64,000 nucleotides of DNA from an uncultured Eubacteriales bacterium (GCA_934491515.1 CAKSTF010000002.1:84349-148348); one strand, 5' to 3'; counted from the first letter of the stretch, positions 42,746 to 51,532 are shown. Translations and numbers: made by a program. The notes: generated by a model from the letters alone, not told the origin.

Positions 42746-44542
42746 TTACTGCTCCTCCAGATTTATTTTGCCTAAAAGATGTTTCCTAAGCAGGGCAAGG
42801 TCCGTAATGTCTATTTTTCCGTTGCCGTTTATATCCGCGCCCGAAAAATTCTTGTCATCTATGCTGCCCTTACCCAAAAGGTGCTTTCGTATAAGCGCTA
42901 AGTCGACTATGTTTATTTTACCGTCGCCGTTTGCGTCGCCGCGTTTGTTGCCTAAAGGCGGAAGTTCTTCAATTTCCTCGGTTTTTGTGTACCCGCAGGT
43001 TTCGCAGGTGTAGGTTTTTATTCCCTTTTTTCCGACTTCCGGTGGTTTTGTTACAACTCCGCCGTTAAACTCATGTTCCGCTAAAGAGAACTTTTCGCCG
43101 CATTCGGCACATTCTTTCCAGTGATTTACGGCATCGCTTTTCCACACATCCGCAGCATGGGTGTGCTCGCCCATATCGCTGCCCAAATAAACGGGAAGCC
43201 GGAAAACAATTTCCGCCGAACCGTCAAAAGCGTCCGCCAGATACTCGGCGTTATTCAGCGAATCGTGAATATTGGTCGCATATTGGTGCCCCCACGTTTT
43301 GCAGATAACGTTGAAATTTTTATAATAGTATGTATCCTGACGGTCGTTTACATAGCCGTCAACATACATTTTGGCGCCTTCCACTATTGATTTTTCGGGG
43401 CTGTCCCAACCGCTTCGCTTTGCAAACATAAGTCCGTTTTCTATTATTTCGGCAGTAGTGCTGCCCGAAGCGCCGAAGTTGAAAAAGTTGTAATACCCTT
43501 CAAATCCCTTATATGTACCGCCGGACAGCGCACTGCCCGAAGTTCCCTGCTCCTGCAGAATGGTTCCTGCAAGCACATAGGGGTTTACAAGGCTTTCCCT
43601 TGCCGCTTTCATTATGTAACCTACATAATCGCTGCGCTCCAAAAACGTTCCCTTCACTATTGACTTAACGCCGTTTTCGGTATGTATCGCCGCGTCGTAA
43701 GACTGCTGCATAAACATAAATATCGCGTCCGGCACGATAAAGTTTTCGGGCGCCATAAAATAGCGCAGCGCCTCCTCCGAGGCTATACGGTACCCCGGTT
43801 CGCCCACTTCCGAAGTGCGCCATGATTCGGGCAGGCTTGTGTAAACGTTGTGAAGCATTTTTCTGCCGCTTTCTTTTGAAACGGCATAATCAAAAGTTAT
43901 GTCAAGCACGTCCGCTTTAAATTTCCAGTTAGGATACTTTGTGTGCAGATACCGCAGCCCGTCGCGGTAGTTTTTCGGAAAAGCGGAAAGCGTTTTTTCA
44001 AATTCCGCATCGTAATTGTAGGTATATTCGGCAATAAAGTCGCTTCTTATGTAACCGTTTAATCCGCCCGGGGTTACTATGTTGTACCATGTCTCGCCGC
44101 GGCTGTTTACGGTTTTTCCCCTGTTTTCAAGCGAACATGCCCAAAGCGTTGCTATCGCCGTGCTGTCGGTTGTGGGTTTTTCCCTTACATTTATGCCGCC
44201 CGATATCAGCATAACGCGGTTTTCGGTGTTAAACTCAGGTCCTTCCGGCACGGAATAAAGTTCCGCAAGGGTGTTAAAAACGTAACCCTCTATTCCGCCG
44301 AAAGTGCGTATGTGATACCAACGGTCGCCGTCGCTGTCGCGCTCTTCCCCTAAATAAAACGCTTCGGTTTCCTCGGGAGTGGTGTAAACGGCGGCATTCC
44401 ACGTACCGGGCGCTTTGCGAATATTTACGCCGGCTTCTATTCTGGCGCGGCGGCTTACCGCACCCACTGGCAGAGAAAGCAGACTTACCGCCAGAATTGC
44501 GGCGCACAATATAATGCCTACCGCCCTTTTAACGTTTTTCAT
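42746..44542 (-). CDS. Secreted autolysin-like protein: two SH3b, glucosaminidase-like domain, C-terminal dockerin (598 aa)
   Basis: Signal peptide 1-28. SH3b domains at about 36-95 (GVNIRKAPGTWN) and 108-170 (GGINVREKPTTDS). Central glucosaminidase-like domain about 180-440 (PSGSALSGGTYKGFEGYYNFFNFGA-like block, YATNIH). A short CxxC repeat segment (ECAECGEKF, CETCGYTKTEE) leads to a type-I dockerin at about 537-598 with two calcium loops (GDANGDGKINIVDLALIRKH and GADINGNGKIDITDLALLRKH). Likely cuts peptidoglycan glycan chains and docks to a cohesin. Promoter at 44597-44625. Confidence 0.87.
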   Translation of the reverse strand: MKNVKRAVGIILCAAILAVSLLSLPVGAVSRRARIEAGVNIRKAPGTWNAAVYTTPEETEAFYLGEERDSDGDRWYHIRTFGGIEGYVFNTLAELYSVPEGPEFNTENRVMLISGGINVREKPTTDSTAIATLWACSLENRGKTVNSRGETWYNIVTPGGLNGYIRSDFIAEYTYNYDAEFEKTLSAFPKNYRDGLRYLHTKYPNWKFKADVLDITFDYAVSKESGRKMLHNVYTSLPESWRTSEVGEPGYRIASEEALRYFMAPENFIVPDAIFMFMQQSYDAAIHTENGVKSIVKGTFLERSDYVGYIMKAARESLVNPYVLAGTILQEQGTSGSALSGGTYKGFEGYYNFFNFGASGSTTAEIIENGLMFAKRSGWDSPEKSIVEGAKMYVDGYVNDRQDTYYYKNFNVICKTWGHQYATNIHDSLNNAEYLADAFDGSAEIVFRLPVYLGSDMGEHTHAADVWKSDAVNHWKECAECGEKFSLAEHEFNGGVVTKPPEVGKKGIKTYTCETCGYTKTEEIEELPPLGNKRGDANGDGKINIVDLALIRKHLLGKGSIDDKNFSGADINGNGKIDITDLALLRKHLLGKINLEEQ

Positions 44543-44596
44543 CTTTCTCCCTCCCGATCTTTGCGAAAAAGCGCAGAATTTGTACTATAATAAATT

Positions 44597-44625
44597 ATTA
44601 TATAATTTTTAGGGTATTATGTCAA
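44597..44625 (-). promoter_or_regulatory. Promoter of the dockerin/cohesin operon
   Basis: Minus strand TTGACA (44620-44625), 17-bp spacer, TATAAT (44597-44602): full consensus. Confidence 0.85.
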
Positions 44626-44631
44626 CCGAAA

Positions 44632-44662
44632 ACGGCGGCAGAGCATAACTCTGCCGCCGCAA
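44632..44662 (-). terminator. Terminator of uraA
   Basis: CGGCGGCAGAG / CTCTGCCGCCG perfect stem, loop CATAA, TTTTC after it on the minus strand, about 35 bp past the uraA stop. Confidence 0.75.
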
Positions 44663-44698
44663 ACTTTTCTTACACCGTAAAACCGGTCATTTTACGAC

Positions 44699-46057
44699 TT
44701 ATTCTTCTGTTTCCTCTTCCTCTTTCTTGCCCGAAAGGATAACGTTTACAAGGATCCCGAGGATAAGCGCGGTCGCTATCGAGGTCACGGTTACCTTACC
44801 GAAGTTAAGGGCAAGACCGCCGATCCCCGCAATAAGAATAGAAGACGCCACAAAAAGATTTCTGTTATTGTTAAGGTCAACAGGTTGCAGCATTTTAAGT
44901 CCGGATACCGCAATAAAGCCGTAAAGCGCCATGCACACGCCGCCCATTACGCAGGAGGGAATAGAGCTTAAGAATGCGATTACGGGCGATACGAACGCTA
45001 TTACCATAGCAAGTACCGCGGTGCAGATTATTGTTACAACCGAAGCGTTTCTTGAAATTGCAACGCAGGCAACCGACTCACCATAGGTGGTATTGGGGCA
45101 GCCGCCAAAGAATGCGCCCACGATAGATCCCACGCCGTCGCCCAAAAGGGTTCTGTGAAGACCGGGCTTTTCGAGAAGGTCGCGCTCGATTATAGATGAA
45201 ATGTTCTTGTGGTCCGCAACATGTTCTGCAAAAACAACCATTGCAACGGGTATGTATGCCACCGCGATGGAGGCTATGTAAGAACCGTTTATTTCTTTAA
45301 CGCCCTTGAACGCTTCAACAAAGGTAAAGTCGGGTACGGAAACAAAGGTATTTACGGTAACGCCATCTGCAAAGAGAACCTTTAAGTTTGAAAAGTCGGC
45401 TATTTTAAGTGCGTCGATATTTGCGGCGTAACCGATACCGGTAAATATTGCCGCAAGCGCAAAGCCGCTTAATATACCAATTATGAAGGGGATAAGTCTT
45501 GCCATTTTTTTGCCGTAGGTAGAACAGAGTGTTACCACCACAAGGGTAACGATGCCGCAAAGTACCGCAATAAGGGTCGAACCACCCTCTACATTAGATT
45601 TCTGAAGGTCGCCTACCGCATTGCCTGCAAGGGAAAGACCAATAATGGCAACGGTGGGTCCTATAATTACGGGCGGCATAAGTTTGTTAAGCCAGTTAAC
45701 GCCCGCCAGTTTTACAAGAATCGCGATAACAACATAAACAAGACCCGCAAAGAACGCGCCTATGATAAGGCCCGCAAAGCCTGCCTGTGCGGAAGCGGCG
45801 CCTGCAAACGCCGATGCCATAGAGCCTAAAAAAGCAAAGGAGGAGCCAAGGAAAACAGGGCTTTTTGCCTTTGTGAAAAGCACATATATAATTGTGCCGA
45901 TACCTGCGCCGAAGAGAGCCGCCGCAATGCTCATACCGTTGCCGGTTATAATCGGAACCGCAATAGTAGCCGCCATAATAGCAAGCAGCTGCTGGAATGC
46001 GAAGACGATTACCTGACCGAACTTAGGTTTGTCTTCTACCGTGTAGATCATTTTCAT
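44699..46057 (-). CDS. uraA: Uracil permease, NCS2 family
   Basis: 452 residues from the ATG at 46057 (AAAGGAG at the right distance; a longer frame to 46090 has no site). About 12-14 membrane segments. NCS2 signatures: QQLLAIMAATIAVP near residue 22, and the TxxxTTYGE-like GGCPNTTYGESVACVAIS motif with Glu for base binding. Imports uracil. Lies 74 bp after pyrR; that gap contains an AAACGA..TCGTTT hairpin (about 46101-46126) that could be a second PyrR-sensitive site. Confidence 0.93.
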   Translation of the reverse strand: MKMIYTVEDKPKFGQVIVFAFQQLLAIMAATIAVPIITGNGMSIAAALFGAGIGTIIYVLFTKAKSPVFLGSSFAFLGSMASAFAGAASAQAGFAGLIIGAFFAGLVYVVIAILVKLAGVNWLNKLMPPVIIGPTVAIIGLSLAGNAVGDLQKSNVEGGSTLIAVLCGIVTLVVVTLCSTYGKKMARLIPFIIGILSGFALAAIFTGIGYAANIDALKIADFSNLKVLFADGVTVNTFVSVPDFTFVEAFKGVKEINGSYIASIAVAYIPVAMVVFAEHVADHKNISSIIERDLLEKPGLHRTLLGDGVGSIVGAFFGGCPNTTYGESVACVAISRNASVVTIICTAVLAMVIAFVSPVIAFLSSIPSCVMGGVCMALYGFIAVSGLKMLQPVDLNNNRNLFVASSILIAGIGGLALNFGKVTVTSIATALILGILVNVILSGKKEEEETEE

Positions 46058-46131
46058 AGTTTTTTCTCCTTTTACATATTCTGCACACACAGGTGCAAAT
46101 TAATATATTAAAACGAGGTCTCCCCTTCGTT

Positions 46132-46668
46132 TCAACCGAGCAGGTCTACCGATACAGTATCCTCAAACGGAGGAAGTTTTACCGATATTCTCTCACTTTT
46201 CGACGTGGGAACGTTTTTCCCCACATAATCGCCGCGTATGGGCAGTTCCCTGTGACCGCGGTCTATAAGCACGGCAAGTTGTATCGCCGCCGCCCTGCCG
46301 TGGAACATAACACCCTCCATAGCGGCGCGTGCCGTTCTGCCTGTATAGAGCACATCGTCTACAAGTACTACCGTTTTGCCCTCTATATCAAAAGGTATCT
46401 GCGAATTGTTTATAACAGGTTCGTCAAAAGCCCTTACAAGGTCATCACGGTAAAATGTTATATCAAGCGTGCCGACGGGTACTCTTACGCCTTCTATCTG
46501 TTCAATATCCGCCGCAATTGTTTCCGAAAGCGGAACGCCGCGGCGCTTTATGCCTATTATGCAAAGATTCTCACAACCGCCGTTTTTTTCGATAATCTCG
46601 TGCGCTATGCGTTTAAGCGCTCTCCCGACAGCGGTTTCATCCATAAGCGTTGCCTTGTACTTCGCCAT
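46132..46668 (-). CDS. pyrR: PyrR, pyrimidine attenuator protein / uracil phosphoribosyltransferase
   Basis: 178 residues from the ATG at 46668, preceded by GGAGAGAC; longer frames are not supported. PRPP loop VVLVDDVLYTGRTARAA and the RNA-binding/PRTase core RIAHEIIEKNGG, IGIKRRGVPL, TFYRDDL identify PyrR. When bound to UMP it stabilises an anti-antiterminator in its own leader. Confidence 0.95.
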   Translation of the reverse strand: MAKYKATLMDETAVGRALKRIAHEIIEKNGGCENLCIIGIKRRGVPLSETIAADIEQIEGVRVPVGTLDITFYRDDLVRAFDEPVINNSQIPFDIEGKTVVLVDDVLYTGRTARAAMEGVMFHGRAAAIQLAVLIDRGHRELPIRGDYVGKNVPTSKSERISVKLPPFEDTVSVDLLG

Positions 46669-46700
46669 TGCCGTCTCTCCTTTAAAGATATAAAAATTAA

Positions 46701-46722
46701 AGCCGTGCACTGATGCACGGCT
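46701..46722 (-). terminator. PyrR-type attenuator terminator upstream of pyrR
   Basis: Perfect 8-bp AGCCGTGC / GCACGGCT stem with a 6-base loop followed by TTAATTTTTATA on the minus strand, between the promoter and the pyrR ribosome site. It fits the transcription-attenuation model of pyr operons. Confidence 0.8.
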
Positions 46723-46788
46723 TACGGTTCCACAACATACATATACACGCCGCCACTATACAAAACGGCATATACACGCATACAATAT

Positions 46789-46817
46789 GTTATAACCTTG
46801 CCGGCATCTCTGTACCG
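46789..46817 (-). promoter_or_regulatory. Candidate PyrR-binding loop
   Basis: Minus strand reads ACAGAGATGCCGGCAAGG then TTATAAC, resembling the conserved PyrR binding element (CAGAGAGGC..GCAAGG form). It lies between promoter and attenuator, where PyrR would act. Confidence 0.6.
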
Positions 46818-46843
46818 ATATTAAAGGAAATGTTTTCTTCTAC

Positions 46844-46875
46844 GGTATGATATCATACCCTGCAAAAAAAGTAAA
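46844..46875 (-). promoter_or_regulatory. Promoter of pyrR-uraA with a palindrome over the -10
   Basis: Minus strand TTTACT (46870-46875), 17-bp spacer, TATCAT (46847-46852). A perfect 16-bp palindrome GGTATGATATCATACC (46844-46859) covers the -10 and could be an operator. Confidence 0.6.
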
Positions 46876-47097
46876 GTGTTTTTTGTATTTTATTTTAAAA
46901 ATTTAATGCGAAAAGGCGAATATTTACGGGAAAATACGGCAATATTAAAATCGTGGTATAAAAAATCGTTAGGTTGCACAAGACAAATGTCATAAAATGT
47001 AAAATATAGCAGAAAATGCAAGTGTTACAAAGTTGTAACTTTTGCATTTGGGGGAAGTTTTTGTTAAATTTACACAAATTTGCGACCATTAAATTGT
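46876..47097. other. AT-rich divergent region with a long hairpin
   Basis: Between the divergent pyrR and YabE-like promoters. Holds an imperfect hairpin at 47013-47049: AAATGCAA, GTTACAA / TTGTAAC, TTGCATTT. No gene is seen. The hairpin could be an operator or terminator for read-through. Confidence 0.5.
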
Positions 47098-47126
47098 TTG
47101 ACATCGTATTTTTCGTTGTATATAAT
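47098..47126 (+). promoter_or_regulatory. Consensus sigma-A promoter of the YabE-like gene
   Basis: TTGACA (47098-47103), 17-bp spacer, TATAAT (47121-47126). The leader of about 105 nt before 47237 has no recognised riboswitch. Confidence 0.85.
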
Positions 47127-47236
47127 AGCACGGTCCGAAAAATAACCGTAGGCGCACAGGCGATTTTCAAGGCGGCGGCAGCGCTGCTTACATCGTATCA
47201 CCCGATTGCGCACGGGAATTTAGAAGGAGTCTTTTA

Positions 47237-48328
47237 ATGCAAAAAATCTTAAACGGGCTTCACAGGGCTTTTGCGAAACAAAGATCCTGCGGAATAAGCC
47301 GTTTAACCGTTACTGCCGTTCTGGCTGTTGCAGCCGCGGCATCGGCTTTCGTTATTTTTAAAAGCATAAAAACAATAGAGGTAACGGACGGCAGCACCAC
47401 CGCTACGGTACATTCGCTTACCGGCAGCATAGAAAACGCCGTGTCAAGGCTGGGTCTTGGTGACGGCGAGTACGAAATACTTTCCCTTAAAAAATCAGGG
47501 AAGCACACCAGTTTATCAATATCCCGCGCTTTTTCCGTAACGGTAACCGTGGGTGAAAAACAGATAAAGGTGACCACCCTTTCGGATACGGTAAAAAACA
47601 TCCTTAAAAAAGCCGGCTATACTTTGGACGAGTACGATATGGTAGAACCGTCGGCTGATACCGTTATAAAAAAGTCCGCCTTTATCGACTACACAAATAT
47701 AGACTATGTGACAAACGACGCCACCGAAACAATTCCTTTCGGAGTGCGCACGGTATTTTCCCCCTTGGTGGAGTCCGGCAAAAGCACTGTTTCTGGCGGT
47801 AAAAACGGTCTTAAAAAGGTAGTTTACAAAAGCAAACTTGTAAACGGCGTTGAAACAGAAAAACTTGTTGAAAGCGAGCAGGTGCTTTCCGACGCGGTAG
47901 AGGGCGTTAAAACAATCGGCACGGGCGGCGCGGGCGCCGGTGTGTCGGTTGCGGTAAGTTCCGATATCAAATGCATATCGAATCTTTCGCCTTCCTCTCC
48001 GATTAAACTTGACGCAAACGGTATCCCCGTGGAATACACGGGACACATGACCGTTCAGGCAACGGCTTACACCTATACGGGTCACAACTGCTCTACCGGA
48101 GTTGCCCCCATGCCCGGTTATATTGCCGTTAACCCGAATATAATACCCTACGGAACAAGAATGTATATCGTTTCAAGCGACGGCGCATGGGTGTACGGCT
48201 ATGCAATAGCCGCAGATACCGGCGGTTTTACAAGTTCAAGACCCACAAACGTAGATTTGTTTCTTTCTACCGAAGCGATGTGTTACGCTTTCGGCAGGCG
48301 GAATGTAGAAATATATTTCCTGCCTTAA
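47237..48328 (+). CDS. YabE-like cell-wall protein (DUF348, G5, 3D domains)
   Basis: 363 residues. Membrane segment or uncleaved signal at about 22-42; DUF348 repeats at about 46-145 (TVHSLTGSIENAVSRLGL and TLSDTVKNILKKAGYTLDEYD), a G5 domain at about 150-230 (IPFGVRTVFSP, GLKKVVYKSKLVNG) and a C-terminal 3D domain at 270-363 with the three Asp motif (AADTGG, NVDLFL). 3D-domain proteins are lytic-transglycosylase-like peptidoglycan enzymes linked with outgrowth or spore germination. AGAAGGAGT precedes the ATG. Terminator follows at 48344. Confidence 0.9.
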   Translation: MQKILNGLHRAFAKQRSCGISRLTVTAVLAVAAAASAFVIFKSIKTIEVTDGSTTATVHSLTGSIENAVSRLGLGDGEYEILSLKKSGKHTSLSISRAFSVTVTVGEKQIKVTTLSDTVKNILKKAGYTLDEYDMVEPSADTVIKKSAFIDYTNIDYVTNDATETIPFGVRTVFSPLVESGKSTVSGGKNGLKKVVYKSKLVNGVETEKLVESEQVLSDAVEGVKTIGTGGAGAGVSVAVSSDIKCISNLSPSSPIKLDANGIPVEYTGHMTVQATAYTYTGHNCSTGVAPMPGYIAVNPNIIPYGTRMYIVSSDGAWVYGYAIAADTGGFTSSRPTNVDLFLSTEAMCYAFGRRNVEIYFLP

Positions 48329-48343
48329 AATCAAAAATTTTAA

Positions 48344-48371
48344 AGACTCACCGTAAGTGGGTCTTTTTTTA
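48344..48371 (+). terminator. Terminator of the YabE-like gene
   Basis: AAGACTCAC / GTGGGTCTT stem with CGTAA loop and seven T. Confidence 0.85.
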
Positions 48372-48400
48372 TTGAATAAACCTTGAAAGTAATGTATAAT
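48372..48400 (+). promoter_or_regulatory. Promoter of the riboswitch and DUF4430 gene
   Basis: TTGAAT (48372-48377), 17-bp spacer, TATAAT (48395-48400). Transcript would begin about 48407, at the 5' edge of the riboswitch. Confidence 0.75.
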
Positions 48401-48404
48401 ACAG

Positions 48405-48600
48405 AGCGCGGCGAGTTAAGACCCGCCGCAATTGAATGCCGAAGGAAACGGATGAGAACTCCGTACGGGCACGCCGCCGTAAAACGCAAAAACACTTTTT
48501 CTTATCCCGTGCCGCAAACGGGAAAAACCGCCATTGGAGATATCCGAGAAGGCGTGAAAAAGCAAAGCGTTCCGAGTCGGAATATTTCGGCACCGAATAT
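48405..48600 (+). ncRNA. Cobalamin (B12) riboswitch
   Basis: The conserved blocks of the cobalamin aptamer occur in order: AAGGAAACGGATGAGAACTCC (48442-48461 region), then CGGGCACGCCGCCGTAA (where the consensus is GCCACTGT, here GCCGCCGT), then GAGAAGGCGTGAAAAAGCAAAGCG, and CCGAGTCGGAATATTTCGGC, the CCGAGUC-x-GGA...GCC block. The downstream CCGCC (48603-48607) and GGCGG (48645-48649) can pair and may form the expression platform before AGGAG at 48664-48668; no T-run terminator is seen, so control may be translational. Confidence 0.85.
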
Positions 48601-48676
48601 CACCGCCTTTTGCGCCGTTTGCGAGCGCCGAACGGGCATATTTTCGGCGGGGATAAAAAATTTAGGAGATGTGAAA

Positions 48677-49126
48677 ATGCAGAAATTTAATTTAAAAAGA
48701 ATTTTATCCTGCCTTATTTGTATCGTGCTTATTGCGGCTGCGGCACTCACTGCAAGCGGATGCGGGGATAAAGCAAACCAGTCAAGCGCGCCGGGTCAGT
48801 CGCAAAGCGGCGAAACGGTAAAAAAACTCGGCAACGGCGCCGTGCAGTTTAATTTCACGGTGACCGACAAGGACGGCAAAGACACCGAATTTGTTATAGC
48901 CACCGACAAAAAGACTTTGGGCGACGCACTGCTTGAACTAAACCTTATAGCAGGCGACGAGAGCGAATACGGACTTTATGTAAAGACCGTAAACGGCATT
49001 ACCCTTGACTACGACAAGGATAAACTTTACTGGGCGCTTTACATTGACGGCGCCTACGCACAAACGGGCGTTGACTCCACCGAAATAGAAGCCGGCAAAA
49101 CCTATACGTTCAAAGCCGAAAAATAA
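48677..49126 (+). CDS. DUF4430 lipoprotein, putative corrinoid-binding
   Basis: 149 residues from the ATG at 48677 (AGGAG 8 bases upstream); the frame runs back to 48383 only because the riboswitch happens to be open. Signal peptide with lipobox ASGC, Cys29 as the lipidated residue. The body (about 55-148, VTDKDGKDTEFVIATDKKTLGDALLELNL ... YWALYIDGAYAQTGVDSTEIEAGKTYTF) is DUF4430, related to the C-terminal domain of transcobalamin and intrinsic factor. With a B12 riboswitch upstream it probably captures cobalamin on the cell surface; no BtuCD genes are adjacent. Confidence 0.88.
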   Translation: MQKFNLKRILSCLICIVLIAAAALTASGCGDKANQSSAPGQSQSGETVKKLGNGAVQFNFTVTDKDGKDTEFVIATDKKTLGDALLELNLIAGDESEYGLYVKTVNGITLDYDKDKLYWALYIDGAYAQTGVDSTEIEAGKTYTFKAEK

Positions 49127-49150
49127 TTTGTGGATTTTTCCTTAAAACTT

Positions 49151-49190
49151 AAAGACCGCAAAGGCAACAGATGCCCTTGCGGTCTTTCTT
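49151..49190. terminator. Terminator between DUF4430 gene and ABC permease
   Basis: AAAGACCGCAA..GG / CC..TTGCGGTCTTT stem with T-rich flank on plus; serves the convergent genes. Confidence 0.8.
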
Positions 49191-49217
49191 ATTGCATTAT
49201 TTAATCCACCTTAACAG

Positions 49218-50822
49218 TTACAGTTCGGCAAATATCCGAGTTCCTTTTTTGATTATTGCGTTGTTGATAATTCTTGTAAGCAGCGCAAATGCCGCCATAA
49301 CCGCTATAAGGAACGTATCGGTGCTTATCGTTTTTCTCAGGGCAAAAAATGCCGCTGCCAGAGCAACAGAAAGCACCCATCCGCCAAACAGACATATAAA
49401 AACAGGCGCGCTTTGTTTTACGGGAACCGTTTCGTTAGTCCAGTTAAGGTTGGGCATTTTAAGGTTAAGCCAAAGTCCCGCCGCCGAAACAAACGCAGCG
49501 AATACAAGGCACAAAACAATTACGAAAACGGAAGTTGATATGTTAACGCCGAGCGCCGCACAGGAAACCGCCGACAGAATAACGGTGGGTACTCCGGCGA
49601 GTATAATGTGCATACGCTGTTTTGCGCCGAATATATCGGCAGCGCTTACAGGCAGTGATTTTACTATCCACAAACTTTTGCCCTCAAGCGAAACGGAAGG
49701 CGCCGTAAAGTCGTTCATAGCGTTCATAAGGCACACAAAAAGCGCCACGGCAACCGCCGCCCAGCCTTCGGGAAGACCCAGAAACGCGGAAGCCTCGTCG
49801 AGCACCTCTTTCAGCACGGAACCTTTTATGGCTATAAATACCGCGGCGGCAAGCATAAATACTATGCCAAGGCCGCAGTTAAGCATATATGTAGGGCTTG
49901 AAAGGAAATGTGAAAATTCCCTTTTTAAAAGCGCCGCCTTGAATCCGCTTTGTTTGGTCTCTATTTTTTTGTCGGTTTTTTGCTTTACTGCATGGGATTT
50001 TGTAAGTATCTTACCAAAACTTTTTGAAAGTATAAAGTAAGTGATTGCAAATACAGCGGCGGAAAAGACGGTAAAAATAAGCATCGAAAGCAGGTCGCCC
50101 GTGGAAGCCTTTCCGAAAATATAGGAAATGTACGCCCACCGTTTAACCGCTGCCGCAACCTGTTTGCCGTTTGTTGCAAGATTTGAAATAAAGGTGTTGA
50201 GTTTAAAGTATACAAAATAGTAAATCGCAAGAAAGAAAAGACTTGCAAACACGGTTATAATACTTTTGTTTTTAAGCACCGAGGAAATAACCGCCACCAA
50301 AAAACCTATCGCGCAGGTAAGCGCCAGAATTACAAATCCCAATATGAATATAAGCAACACACTGAAGATTACCGAAACCGCCGAGGGGCTGCCGAACGCT
50401 ATCCACGCGATTACAGCGGGGATCATAACAAGCGCCTCGTACAAAAGCCCCATTGCGTAAACGCCCGTCATTCTTGTAAAAAGAAGAATTGACGGCTTAA
50501 CGGGAAGCGACAGCATAAATTCGTTGTCCTTGGCAAGATAAAGGCCGGCATAGGTGTTGAACACGCTGCCGAAAACGCCGAGTGCCACCGCTATAAGACT
50601 CATGAAAGCAAAATAAAACCAATCCAAGCCCGCTGACTTAAAGGGCACCGCCAACTGCCACGCAAGTGCAAAGAACATTCCGCCTAAAGCGAGCATAAGA
50701 AAAGCAAAAAGTATAAAGTATCCTATAACTGCGCCTTTTTTGCGGCTTTCGCCCGTTTTGCGGTTTACAAAATACGCGGAATAGAGTTCCGCAAACTGTT
50801 TTTTCAGAAGCGCTTTTATCAT
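49218..50822 (-). CDS. ABC-2-type membrane permease (534 aa)
   Basis: About 12 membrane helices spread over the whole length, starting with soluble KQFAELYSAYFVNRKTGESRKKG, then helices at 30-50, 60-85 and onward. Such long ABC-2 permeases pair with the ATPase encoded 2 bp upstream. Cargo cannot be read; export of a lipid, peptide or drug is possible. It is the downstream gene of the alkD-ABC transcript. Confidence 0.85.
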   Translation of the reverse strand: MIKALLKKQFAELYSAYFVNRKTGESRKKGAVIGYFILFAFLMLALGGMFFALAWQLAVPFKSAGLDWFYFAFMSLIAVALGVFGSVFNTYAGLYLAKDNEFMLSLPVKPSILLFTRMTGVYAMGLLYEALVMIPAVIAWIAFGSPSAVSVIFSVLLIFILGFVILALTCAIGFLVAVISSVLKNKSIITVFASLFFLAIYYFVYFKLNTFISNLATNGKQVAAAVKRWAYISYIFGKASTGDLLSMLIFTVFSAAVFAITYFILSKSFGKILTKSHAVKQKTDKKIETKQSGFKAALLKREFSHFLSSPTYMLNCGLGIVFMLAAAVFIAIKGSVLKEVLDEASAFLGLPEGWAAVAVALFVCLMNAMNDFTAPSVSLEGKSLWIVKSLPVSAADIFGAKQRMHIILAGVPTVILSAVSCAALGVNISTSVFVIVLCLVFAAFVSAAGLWLNLKMPNLNWTNETVPVKQSAPVFICLFGGWVLSVALAAAFFALRKTISTDTFLIAVMAAFALLTRIINNAIIKKGTRIFAEL

Positions 50823-50824
50823 AA

Positions 50825-51532
50825 TTACGCCTCCAGTTCAAGGAACACGGACTCAAGCGATGCGTCGCCCTTCACTTCTTCCATAGTTCCCGACTTTATA
50901 AGTTTGCCGCCCTTTATTACCGCTATCTTATCGCAAAGTTTTTCGGCAACTTCAAGCACATGAGTTGAAAAGAATATTGCGCCGCCGGAAGAACATATAT
51001 CGCGCATTATGGTTTTAAGCGTGTGAGCCGCCTTCGGATCAAGACCCACAAAAGGTTCGTCCATAAGTATTAACTGCGGATTGTGGATAAGCGCCGATAT
51101 AAGCGCCAGTTTCTGTTTCATACCGTGCGAATATGAAGATATGGCGGAATTAAGATTGTTTTCTATCTCAAACTCCGCAGCGTATTTTTTTATTCTGTCG
51201 GCGCGTTCGGGGCCGATACCGAAAATATCCGCCACAAAGTTAAGGTATTTGATACCGGTCATATAATCATACAGGTCGGGATTATCGGGTATATATGCCA
51301 TTTTGCGCTTTGCTTCTATCGGTTTATCCTTTATTGATATACCGTCTACAAATATCTCGCCGCTGTCAAAGCCGTGCACGCCTGCCACCGCTTTAAGCGT
51401 AGTTGTTTTTCCTGCGCCGTTATGACCTATAAATCCGTATATCTCGCCGGGTTTTATATGCAGCGAAAGGTCGTCTACCGCCTTTACGTCACCGTATGAT
51501 TTTGTAAGATGCTCGATTTTAAGCATTGCCAT
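50825..51532 (-). CDS. ABC transporter ATP-binding protein
   Basis: 235 residues. Walker A GHNGAGKTT (about 37-45), Q-loop AYIPDNPDLYDYMT, signature SYSHGMKQKLAL, Walker B LILMDEPFVGLD, and H-loop FFSTH. Start touches the alkD stop (51532). Forms the exporter with the permease at 49218. Confidence 0.93.
   Translation of the reverse strand: MAMLKIEHLTKSYGDVKAVDDLSLHIKPGEIYGFIGHNGAGKTTTLKAVAGVHGFDSGEIFVDGISIKDKPIEAKRKMAYIPDNPDLYDYMTGIKYLNFVADIFGIGPERADRIKKYAAEFEIENNLNSAISSYSHGMKQKLALISALIHNPQLILMDEPFVGLDPKAAHTLKTIMRDICSSGGAIFFSTHVLEVAEKLCDKIAVIKGGKLIKSGTMEEVKGDASLESVFLELEA

Noticed and set aside
46101..46126. Second complete PyrR attenuator before uraA
   Set aside because: A hairpin exists but the T run is weak and no PyrR loop is clear, so it is only noted in the uraA entry.
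48383..48676. Open reading frame extending the DUF4430 gene upstream
   Set aside because: This region carries the conserved blocks of a cobalamin riboswitch and the true start has AGGAG at 48664-48668.
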